From positions 84,167 to 148,166 of the forward strand of contig SADC01000111.1 of NCBI GenBank assembly GCA_004194705.1: a stretch of 64,000 nucleotides of DNA, given 5' to 3'. Positions 25,001 through 37,000 of this stretch are shown here, one piece after another (positions within the stretch are counted from its first letter, which is position 1; the number at the start of each line of letters is the position of its first letter). The translations under genes and the position numbers were made by a program. The stretch is from Ditylenchus dipsaci (lineage: Eukaryota > Nematoda > Chromadorea > Rhabditida > Anguinidae). The notes under the pieces are model-generated. The model made no database searches, had not been told where the DNA came from, and saw only the letters and a list, made by a program, of their open reading frames with translations.

Positions 25001-28000
25001 CGTTTACAGAAATTCGAAAAACGCCCTAGAAAAAAAGTTATGACCATTTCAAATCCAGGGATTTTCTTGGACCACCCTGTACTTTCCCGACTATATGATA
25101 AAACCACGAAAACAATCGTGTGGCCACATTTCATCAGCCCACTATAAAAGTGGTTCTCTCATGCTTAAAAAAGTCTAAGAAAATAACGAAAAAGCGGCAG
25201 TATAAATCCAGTCCTAACATCAGCCTAAAGCCGATGAAAAGTCTAAAAGGGGCAAATACATAAAGTGGCACTTTCCTGTTTTCCAGAGCCTTCAAGCCAC
25301 TGCTAGAGAACACCACCACCCGCCCAAGCGGGAGAAGAAAGCACACTGGCAGTGAATGGGCCGTCTAATTATTGCTACTCTGCTGCCTACTCTTCTACTA
25401 CCCAGCAGCAGCCAAGGGCATTGGAAGAGCAGGGCATAGCAAGGCCATCCATTCGCCATACCCCACAAGCAAACACTCTACCCACAGACATGGGTGTGGA
25501 CAGACAAGGTATGTGTGTATGCATATTTCTACTTCTAATATATTACCACCATTTTATACTACAATTTTTTCTTTTCGTATTTTTTTTGCAACGAATCCTA
25601 AATCTAAATCTCCTGCGCCTGAATAGGTTCCGTTTTCGTAAATTTTTTGATGGGCTGCGTTTATTTTTTGCACATATTCGATTGTAAATTAGTCTTGTTG
25701 GGTGTGTATGAGTAGATTGGGTTAGGTAAAATTGCTTTTCTCTCGACTTCTTAAAGAAATGCGTGTCTGGAATTTAGTAAAAAGAAGCTATTGCTAAAAG
25801 ACATTGTCAGGACAGTGTTTTTTATTGGTTAAATGTTGTTGGAAATATTTGGTATCTCAAGTGGCTAAAATTTTTATTATTTATTTTACAAAATGAATTT
25901 AATAGGTCAATATGTATATTCAAAGAGGTATCGCCAAAGTTTATTTAAATGCCGTTCAGAGCCAAGATTTCTTAGAACCTAGTGTTGCGGTGTAAACAAA
26001 CTTGCGCAAAATTAAAAGTTAGATAAGAAATCTTAATGTTTTAATTTGTTTAAAAATGTCGTTTACACTGGGACCCTGGAACAAAGATATTTTCTTATGC
26101 AGAATTTCTGGAGGAACACGATAGTAAAAAAAATAAAAAAAAAGGTTGCTTCTAAGGGGTCAGCTGCCCCTCTTAACCGGGCAAGTCAACATTTTTGCTC
26201 ATGCAACTTCAATGGGGCATATTTCGTCAATTTTTATCACTGGTTTAAGTGATTTATATCTCAAAAGAAAGCGCAGATTACGGGATTTCTAATGAGGTAT
26301 CATTGAAGGATCTATGACATTTATATGTGAAAATCTTAGCTCAAATGAATAATCGTGTCAATTTTCGAAAAAGTTGTTGATATTTAAGAGCGCAACAAAA
26401 AGTGTTAAAAACTTATGTTTTCAGCTATCGATGTATACCATTCGACAGAACAAGAGAAACTGCACCAGTTAATACTTTTAAGTCATCCAAAACAAGTATT
26501 TTGGGGTGTTAAGCAAACGTTCAAAAGTATATTCCAGAAATCATCTTGACCTAAAGCTCTGATTTTTCTCAGCAAACCTAAATTACTGACACTGAATTCG
26601 TGTTCAGCGGGGTCGATTAACTTAAGAAACTGTCCTTTAATTCTAACAATCACTGTCAAATTTCAAATTCTGCTCGAGACAAAAATCATTTAAGATTCGA
26701 ATTTTCCCAACTTTTTCTTAATTTCTTTTCACCATTGTGTTTCTCGTGAAATTCTGCACCAGAAGACACTATTGTTCCAGGGCGTCCTCCCAGTGTTAAA
26801 GAAGTTTGAACTTTAGGGAAGGGGGGATAATTTGACGCAAAAACACCATCTTTGCAAGTCTCTAAAAATTTTATTTGGAGATTTTTTCAATTTTTTTGCG
26901 GACTTCATATTTATAAATGTTCCCAGTGATTAAATAAATTTCAGGTCTTTTCGAAAAAAAAAAGTGTTTTTTTTCGAAAATTGACAAACCATGATAATCG
27001 TATCATGGTTTTTCCAACTTTATCTTATTTACACGGTGTTTTTTTACTCCCCGAATTTGATTTGTCAATTTTTTTGAAATGTTTGATCATTTTTCCGAGT
27101 TCTCTTTTTTGTTAGAAAGCTGAGATTCTATGGGTTTGTTTGATATTTGCAGATTAAGCTCTTCATTTGAGAACTTCTGTCTGCCAGTTTTCTAAATTTC
27201 AGAGTCAGTTTTTGAAAATCTGAATGTTAAGATATGACTTTAAAAAAAATTAAAAATACTCACAACCGACTTTGAACCTTAGAAAAATGGCAGACAGAAT
27301 TTCTCAAGCAAAGAGCTGAATCTGCAAAGATCAAACAAAACCCTAGAATCTCAGCTTTCTAACAAAAAAGGAGCTTAGAAAAAAATCAAAAATTTCAAAG
27401 AAATCGACAAATCAAAATCAGACAAATTAGCTGGAACTGATGCGACTGATTTTACATCTTTACATGGCTTTTACGAAAGTTTTTACTCATATTAGAAAAA
27501 CTTTTTTTGCCTATTTGCGCTGTTTATAAGGTCCTTCACAACTTGTGAGAAATGTTTTCTCGATCAGTACTCAAAATCATGCAAGTCTGAAAAAACAGCT
27601 CGAGAGGCTTCCTTGTTAGACATAATGGCACTTTCTATACTCCGGCAAACCGTTTGGACAAACCGTTTGCCGGAGCCTTTAAACGGTTTGCAGCAAACCA
27701 TTCAAACTGTTTGCTGCAAACAGTTTGTAGCAAACCTCTTAAACCGTTTGACCAAACCAAGAGTTTGCAGCAAACTATCTAAACCGTTTGCTACAAACCA
27801 TTTTTCTCGAGAAAAAGGTTTGCCACTTTCATAAAACAAACCTTTTAACAACAGGGGGACCAAGGCAGTTTTTTTTACGTTTTTTTCGAAAATTTTTAGA
27901 TTGTGTCCGGACCACCGCAAACCACTCAAAACCACCTCAAGCCACCCGCAAACATGCAGAACCACCCGAAACCATCCAAAGCTACTTCAAATAAAAATTT

Positions 28001-31000
28001 TGCTGGAATTCAAATTTTAGTCTGAACCACCCAACCCGAGTGGTCGACCACTTGGAGCAAAAAAAATTTTCATTTTTTCGGGTTTCAAAACCTGTTTTCT
28101 GGACTAATTCGAGCATGCTGAAGATGTTTGACAGTGGTAAAATCACGTTTTATCAAGAAATTTTTGAGTTATTGCTAACGATTGATTTCTCAAAATCGAT
28201 CGTTAGCGATAACTCAAAAATTTGTCGATAAAACGTAATTTTACAATTATCAAACCATCTTGAGAATGATCAAATTAATGCAGAAAATATGTTTTGGAAT
28301 CCGAAAACGTAAAAAAAATTTTGCTCCAAGTGGACGACCACTTGGTTTTGGTGGTCCAGCTGGCCAGTTGGTACCTGCCCGAAATATTGGGATTTGGTGC
28401 GTGAAATCGGAGTTTTCGTCTCATTTAACCCAATTCCCTACACGATTCACACATATGATAGCATGGTTTGTTTCTGAAATTTGAAATTTTATAGACGATC
28501 CGGCTGATCCACCTGACCAGAAGGTACCCATTTCCGGCTTTGGGTCTGGGTAGGTGAAATCGGGGTTTTGGTCTTATCAAACCTAATTCACCACACGATT
28601 TTACATTCGATAGCATGGTTTATTTTTATATGAAATTTTTTAAAAATTTTCAGGTCACCGAGGTGAATATACACCTGCCCAGGAGGTACCTACCCTGGGT
28701 TTGGGCTTTTGGTGAGTGAAATCGCAGTTTTGGTCCCATCAAACAGGATTGGGCTGTCTTTGATTGCTATTTTAACAGTACGGACAAAAATTGAAATATT
28801 TGGGAAAAAAAAAGAACTGCAAGACTAACCGAAGCTTTGATCAAACCGTTTGGAGCAAACGGTTTAAACCGTTTGGAGCAAACGGTTTAAACGGTTTGAA
28901 CAAACGGTTTAAAAGGTTTGTACAAAATGTTTGCTACAAACCATGGTTTGCAGCAAACTCGTCAAACCGTTTGCTGCAAACGGTTTGAAACAAACGGTTT
29001 GCCGAAGTATGTAAAGGGCCAATAAAAACCGGGATTTCGGACAGGTAAAGATAATGTTCTCCAGTGAATTCAGATTTTTGAACAATGTCGTGGCTCCTGA
29101 GTGAAATTGCAATATTTATTCCTAGCTTGTTATTTATTGTCTTGCTTATATTTTTGTTGATGCGTTTTGCTTTTTTTCTACTTCTTTTTCGAATTTCTTT
29201 ATTTATCCACTTTTTACTTTTTTTTCAACCTAAAAAATTTATCAATGCAAACTTTTTTAATTAATCACCTTAATTTCAGATTCCTTTTCGGTTAAAGGAG
29301 CCATGGATTTGCATTCTGTCATCAACAATCTTAGGATAGAAGATCATCAGTCTACCATTCACAACTCGTTCCCTCTGATGCATACTAGTCATGCTGGCAA
29401 TCGCAACTCCACTGGCTCTAATAGCAGTCAAACAAGCTCAGGATTCGAGAGTGGAAAGGTTGGTACACACCATAATGAAATGAGCAATTCATTTGCAACG
29501 AATTATATTCCTCGATTAGTTCGACTGTTCTGCTAGTGAATCATTCTATTTCTGATGGATTTTTGCATAAATTAGAAGATGGTGAGAATAGCACTATAAT
29601 TGGTTATTTTTCAGACTGGCTCATCAACCGGCGGTGATTTGTCCAACTTGGTCAACTCGAATAGTTCTAGCAGTTGTACCTCCTCCAATCTAGTCACGGC
29701 TGTCAATCTAATGGATAGTCCTTCGTCTAGAGTATCTTCATCTGGGTCGACCACCAGTGCAGGTCGACTTTCCACATACTACACCTCTTTGGATGAATAT
29801 TGCTGTGAAATAACAGGTCGGTTTTTATTAGGCTAAAGTACACTGTATCGAGCCTTCCAAAATGGATTAGAAGTATGTTGTTTTGCTGTTGTTTTAATGC
29901 TTGTAAAGTGTAAAAAACACGTTTTAAGCTGTGGAAAGGCCATTTCTAGAAAAAACTTTTTAACCAAATTTTGACTTTTTGCCTTGGGGGACCAAGGTAA
30001 ACCACATATGGAGGGTGCCTGGATGTCTTTCCGAACCGAATTTACATTTTTATAAGATAGGGTTTGAACAAAGTTTTGATAACTGGGACTTACAGCATAA
30101 ATTAGTTCTGATATGCATACATTTTTATGCATCTAGAGTCACTTACAAGTGATTTGTATCTGAGGTAATTGGGTGTGCGCATCTCAACTCCAAGTATCCC
30201 CGGAGGCGGAGCCTCCTGCTGGGGCTTGGTTGGTTAGAGATGTGCGCACTCACTTACCTTAGAGATGAATCCGAGAAGACTACAGGGTGTGTCAGAATCA
30301 CGCACACTTTTTTTCAAACAAAGTTTTTGTGGCATTGCGTTTTTTCTATAAATTTTATAAATATTTTTTAAAGTTAACCAATCATTTCGTAGCTGACATT
30401 CATAGCTACAAAATGAGTGGTCAACTTTTAAAATAGGGTTGTGAAATTTATAAAAAAAGCCTAATACCACAAAAACTTTGTTTCAAAAAAGTGCGCGTAA
30501 TTCTGACACACCCTGTATTATCGAATAATGCATTTAGATACCCTTTTTGCTTAGTCCAGCAAGATAAATAAAATAAAAAGTTAATATGGAGGACATCCAG
30601 GTAACCTCCATAGGTGGTTTACCTTGGTCCCTCTAGACAAAAAGTCAAAATTCGGTCAAATTCTTGGAATGCTTAAGTGTAAAAATGGCCTTCCCACACC
30701 TAAAAACGTGTTTTCTACACGTTTCAAGCATTAAAACAGCAAAAAATGCTTTTAGGCCATTTTGGGAAGATTCACTATAGTGTGCTCCGGACTTTTATTA
30801 TATTGCTTGTTGAGGAAAACTAATCCCGAGACAAGTTGGCAATACTAAAGAAAAAATTGTCAAAATGATGAAAAGGGTGTAAGGTACAGTCCTGCAGTTT
30901 GATGTTCTGGGGACGTAAAAAAGACCACTGCCCTAAAGTTTTCGAGTTAAATTCCTGAACCTAACATTAATCTATTCTACTTGTTGTAGTTGAAAATATT

Positions 31001-34000
31001 TTGCACCTTAACACAAAGTGCTAGTCATTTTAGCATCTATCAAGGACTTGATACAAAGTGGTAAAAAACTGTATAGCTTGCGTTTTTTCAGCGATGTGTA
31101 TTTTTGGCAACTTATTTTAAAATCCATAACAAAAAAAAACTGGCGCTATAATTTTGTAAAAAGGTCAAAAATATGATTTGAAAGTTTGCGGGTGGTTATA
31201 CACAGCTGGCAAGTTTTTCCATGAATAAAACCGTTAAAAATTGACAGATGGGTTCCATATTCAAAATTTTATTTGTAAAGACAAAAGGAATTTTTTGATT
31301 TGTTTTAAAATTGAAATTAAAAACCCGAAATTAAAATTTAATAACCTACCAAATAATTCCTTCTGTTTTAAATCCATAAAATTCTGAATGCAGAACCCAT
31401 TCAGCATTTTAACGAGCTTTTATGTTTTATGAATGAAACCCATTTAAAAACTTGCCATCTGTGTATAAATATCCGCGAACCTATGCACCTGATTAGTAAA
31501 AAACAGGACAATTTTTTTTTTGATGCAATTGGGCCTTGCCCATCATGATTTTGTTTAACAGATGAGTAATATTTTGTGCAATACACTTTGGCAAGACAGA
31601 AAATTTGTCAATACTTTCTTGTATCTTGTATAACTTATTTTAATATATTTTATAGGTGGATTGGGTTGTAGCAGTGCTGGTAGTAGCAACATCATCAGCC
31701 CTGAAATTGCTAACCTCACCTCCAAACAACCAAAAATCAGCAGTAAGGCAACATCTTCCTGTGGTCGTGTCAACATCAGAGAAATGATGGCTAAAGGCAT
31801 ACCCGTGAGTTCTACATCTATATTTGACAGTTGGCTTTATTGCTTAGTGTTGCAGGAATCAGAAATCATGGCAGAATGGTTGCAAAGACTGTGTCTCTCC
31901 CAGTGCTTAGCCTTGTTTATTAGCCAGGGCTATGACTTGCTCTCAATTTCTAGAATAACACCTGAAGACTTAACAACACTCGGTATTTCCAAGCCAGCCG
32001 ACAGGAAAAGATTGATGCAGGTATACTGAATAATGTTACCTTAGAAAAGTGTGAATTTCGAGTCTTTTAGGACATACAACAGTGGAATATTGTTGACAAC
32101 TGGCCTGCACATGTCACTGATGACAGTGGAATAAGGTATGGATTTGGGTAAAATATATATACGAACCAATTCTGACTTTAGAAAGTTTTAACAAATTAGA
32201 AACAATAAGCTGTTCTAAAAAGGCGCAGCAAGTTGAAAGACTAAGACCGAAGTCCAACAAATTTAGTTACATATTTTTGGATTAGTCAACCTAAAAAAAA
32301 TATGTGGGCTGCGGATCAGTGTTGTCAACCAGACCAGGTGCCGCACCGACACCGGCCGGTGCCTGGTGCGCTGCCGGTGGAAATTGGTAGGGGTCGGTGC
32401 CGGTGCGGGTGCCGGCGCGGAAAATCGTGATGGGAAAATCGTGATCGGTGCCGGTGTGGGTGCCGGCGCGGAAAATCGTGATGGGTCGGTGACGGTGCTA
32501 ATGAATTTCAAGCCTGCACCGGTTCGTTCAAGACGAAGGTAGATTTATTCATTTTCTACAGTCAAACCTCGATATAGTGGCCCTTTCAAGAACAGGCCCA
32601 GCGGCCCACCATATCGGAAAGTCCACTGTATCGGGGCCACTATATTGGATTTTTTAATTTTTGTAGCTTAGGCGAAATTTTTAATCAAAGTTGCACTGTG
32701 AAGTTTACACTTGCTAGGTTGTCATCCTCTCAAGTTTGTTCTCGCCTCGGGTCTGACACTTTTGGCCCGATTTTCGAATTTTTTGTCGGTTTGATCATCG
32801 CATTTCCTCTGATAAGAGGACATGCTCTAAAAAGGAGACACCCCCGACTTTGAAGACCTATATAATTCAGCCTGGAATGAATCTTCTGCAAATCTGTTGC
32901 TCAAGTTTTCTTAACTCCTATGAGCTCTACCGATTCCGTGTTTCTGATTTAGGATTTCCACCCGAAAACTTTGAGATCGACCTCAAATTCGGAGGGTTGA
33001 AAAATAACTGGGCATGTCCTCCTATTACATGAAATACGGTGACTGATTCAGGTTTCAATATAAAAAGATTCTGATTTTTGCTGTATGTTTTTTTTTTCAA
33101 AATTTTCTTATTTTGGCTGGAAAAAACCATAGTTTCTGATAGGAGTCATGTTCAGTATGTTCAGCTATGTTAGGGATCTTTTAATTAGCAAAACCAGGCA
33201 AGGGCCAGTATTTTGGAGGGGTCACTATATCGGAGCCCACTGTATCGAAGTTTGACTACGACTGTTCCAGGGTAACCACCGAAAAAGATTTATTTGACGC
33301 AGAATTTAGAGCTTATTGAGCTGTTTACCGGCTCTAGAATTTTGGAAGTGCTTAACACAGGAAATTCTTATTCTCAGCTAAAGAAATTGGCTTAGCGTGT
33401 TTTGGATATTCCAGCCAGTTAGTCACGAGATCAAATGTTCTTTTCGCAATCGACTTTTGTTTTCAGTGGCCAAAAAAGGGATACTGAAGCAATGACTATC
33501 TGACGAAAAGTTATTCTCAATGTTCAAAATATCCTTATTGAATTTCGAAAATTTGCTTGCATTTTGGCTACAATTATGCATATTTCTATGATTTTTCGTT
33601 CCAAAAATACCTATTAAATTTACTTATTTTTTGTTGCCGGTGCGGCGGTGCACCGCCTTTGCACGGGCACCGCACTGGCCGATGCCTGGTGCGGATCCGG
33701 TGCGGAAGATCGTAAGGGTCGGTGCTGTTGCGGGTGCCGATGCGAAAAATCGTAAGGGGTAAGTGCCGGTGCGTGTGCTAGTGCAAGGTGAGCCAAAGGC
33801 CCGGTGCCGGTGCGGGTGCCGGTGCGGAAAATCTCTGATTTGCAACACTGCTGCGTATATACTTTATGTTCTTTCCAAATGCGTAGTGACTTTTTTATAG
33901 AGATTGGTTGATATGCATTGGCCTCAAGCAGTACATCGATCTTTTTGAAACCCAAGGTTATACAACTATGCATGAGCTTCAAAAAGTAACTTGGGAAGAT

Positions 34001-37000
34001 CTGGAAGACATTGGTATCAGCAAACTAGGCCACATGAAGAGAATATGTTTGGCTTTGAAGAAACTCAAGGTAACCGATCAGTAATTTATTGAACCAGGTT
34101 ATATAAATGCTGTAAACGACCGGGTATGAAGAAGATAAAATCATCTTCGTATCTCTGCTATCCGACAGAACCATCAGCGCAGAGTTTCGCACCTAGTGTA
34201 GCTTATTCGTGAGCTAAAAAATAGGCTATAGCTAATACGATAACGGGTTATGAGGTTTTTTTTCGACTAGTCACACGTTTCATACACAGAAATGTAGCCA
34301 AGATTATGAGCTTTCATTTGAGCTATCATACAGGGTAGAAGATGATATTTTGTTAAAGCTAAGATTTTGAAAACTTTTACTGATGTCCAATTCAATAGCA
34401 GCTAGTGCTGTGCATAAAATCTCAAATTAGCGGAAATTAGAGGGAGGGGGCGGCAATCGGAGGGGGGGCGGCAATTAGAGGAAATACGGTATGCAGTAGG
34501 CCCTAGTATTCAAAACTATGTCCAACATCTTTGGTTTTTGGCTGAAAAATGGTTCCCCCTCCTTTTCCCGCCTGTGGCTTTGAGCCGTCCAAAATCAAAC
34601 GACAACCCTCGGGATCCACCCGGCTGATCGGATCAGGTCAAGTACTGATACTTTTACGTCCACCACAACGGGCCGGCTTTGTAAGTGCCTTTAACGCGAG
34701 AAGAAAGAATCAATACTCTTTGGTACTTATAGGCACCATAGAAGTGGCCCCTGTTTTGTCCCTTCCCCTCTCAATACAGCCCTTGATCCCTCTTAAAATT
34801 ACTTTTCTCGTGCTTTTATAGCAAAATTATTACTTGAAATTGACTTTTGACCATTCCTAAAAATCTTGATTGAGGGGCGGGGGAGTGGTTTATATCATAG
34901 TAGGTCCAAGGATTGGGGGGGGGGTATATCATAATAGCGCCAAGAAATCTCTCGCGATATCTTGTCCATACGTCAATAAACTTTCAACAGCTTTTGCGCA
35001 AACTTATCAATTTTATAATTTTTAGTTGAGCCGATCTGGTTCTTTGAGAGAACAAGTCTCTAGCTTAACAGATTGTGGTGATTATGGCACTCTTCAACCC
35101 CATCACTTTCGACAAGTGCCCATTCCCTGCTCTCCTAGTACCTCTTGTTCCACCACCGCTTCTTCCACCCTCCAGCCCAACTGTTCAAGTGCTTCAGATT
35201 CTGGCTATGGCACTACCAGCCAGTTACCATCTAACTGTTATGATAACACTGGTTTCATGTCTCCATTCATGGCTCTGGACAGGAGACATTTCCAGCAGCC
35301 ATCTCAGAATCAGCAGCAAAAGTCTAGCAGTCTAATAGATGCCAAGCAACGACCTGTAGTCACAGTATGTAATTATGAAAGTTTTCGTAACTTCATTCTC
35401 CGGTTGTCAGATTGTCAGGAAAGTTCGGCATTCATTCGATCTTAAAATTGCTCTGTTTATAGGCTTCAAACATTTGAAGTTTTAAACCCGTAAACCAATT
35501 TTATTCCAATTTCGATTAATAAAAATGAACAACAAAGAAGATAAATAAATAAAAAACAAATTTTTGTAGCAGACAATTACGGACAATTTTGCACACGCAG
35601 TTAAAGCGTAGGGTTGGGCGTGTACCAGAAATTTTTTCGGATACCCGAACCTAGGAACCGAACCGGAACCGAAATTTCCGATAGCCGAAACCGGAAATTT
35701 TCGCGTACCTGAACCGAACCGGAACCGATACTATTGGGTACACGATCCGAACCAAACCGAAACCGAAATTAACGTACAAAAAGTGAAATTTAAATATCTT
35801 CGCTTGAACATAGTTCTTCTTGATCAGACGACACAGGAAAGGAGACTCCACAATTGAGAAAGGCAAATTCCTTTCAATGATGAAGTCGGTTACCTCACTT
35901 GTCAATTCCTGGATCTGTTGTTATAAGTATCCTGAACTGAAGACAGTGGCAATCGATTCCATCTTTGACTTCCTCGGAGCGCTCGGACCCACATCTTCCA
36001 CTGGGAGGGGCAAAAATTGCGCGCCAGAAGAGTGCGCGCCAAAAATATAAATAGAGAGAATAAAGTTTTTTGATAGGATTAATAAGTGTCATTAAGTGTC
36101 AACATAAAATTTTTCTTCGTGAAACCTATCAAAAAATGTATTTTTCGCGAATATCTGTTTGAAAGTTTTCTCGTACAAGAAGTAAGTCTGCTAGTTTTTT
36201 GGGGGTAACAATATGCGAAAGTAAACGTTTATAATTGTTCCGGAACAACTCTTCCATCTCGCCTTTCTAGTTAATTTATCAATATTTTCCCGAAAAATTT
36301 TCGATTTTTGATTTTTTTTCATTCAGAGTCGAGTCTCGAACCGAGAGTCTTGTACCGAGACTCTCGGTACAAAAACGGTATACTTTACAAATGGTTATGT
36401 TCTATTGAGGTTAATTTTGTCGAACTCAAAACCAAATGTGACTTTCTTAGGGATTTGTTGAGTCGAGCAGTATGTTGTATCGACTGTATGATATATATAG
36501 AAACTCGATTGTACTTTTGACTTCGAACCTCATCTGATTGCGACTATTTTTAATCTAAATTGAATTGCAGGTTCGTCCCAACAAGCAACCTCTGAATAGT
36601 AGCTTAGACCAAGACCTGGACGATGGCAGTGTCATCTACAAAAACAGTTGCTTTGGTCTGCCTAAACTAAACCTCTATAGGACTAGCCAGATTTTGTCTG
36701 ACTTCTCCGAGCTACCAAAGTCCATTGATGGAGAACCGATGTCCGAGGTCTACCAAAGATATTCTAGCTACTCCAGTCATGATTGTCCTCCGCCGCCTGG
36801 TTAGTAGTTGATTCAATAAGTAACACTTTCAATTTTTTTGTTCATTTCCAGCTCCAATGCCATCTACAGCTGCTTCCAAAAAGTCGGCCAGACCAGAGAA
36901 ATACCATGTAAACTCAGCCTTAAACTATGGATCACCAGCACTCACTTATACCCCTTCTTCTCAACAACAACAGCAAAAGTTAGTTAGCCCAAGGAACATT

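Larger units (their letters stand above)
27622..29025. mobile_element. composite element with AAACCGTTTGC arrays at both ends
   Basis: The left end GGCACTTTCTATACTCCGGC and the right end GCCGAAGTATGTAAAGGGCC are imperfect inverted repeats. About 170 bp at each end is built of AAACCGTTTG/CAAACGGTTT words. No target duplication could be identified. Inside are a GGGGGACCAAGGC motif (27855), a foldback at 28038-28352 and a tandem array at 28349-28745. Confidence 0.6.

Noticed and set aside
24643..25147. Overlapping ORFs of 91-109 codons on both strands
   Set aside because: They lie in a mariner-type hairpin; both strands give related peptides and none resembles a transposase.
33620..33982. Ala/His/Pro-rich ORFs
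   Set aside because: They are translations of the GGTGCCGGTGCGG array of a hAT element.
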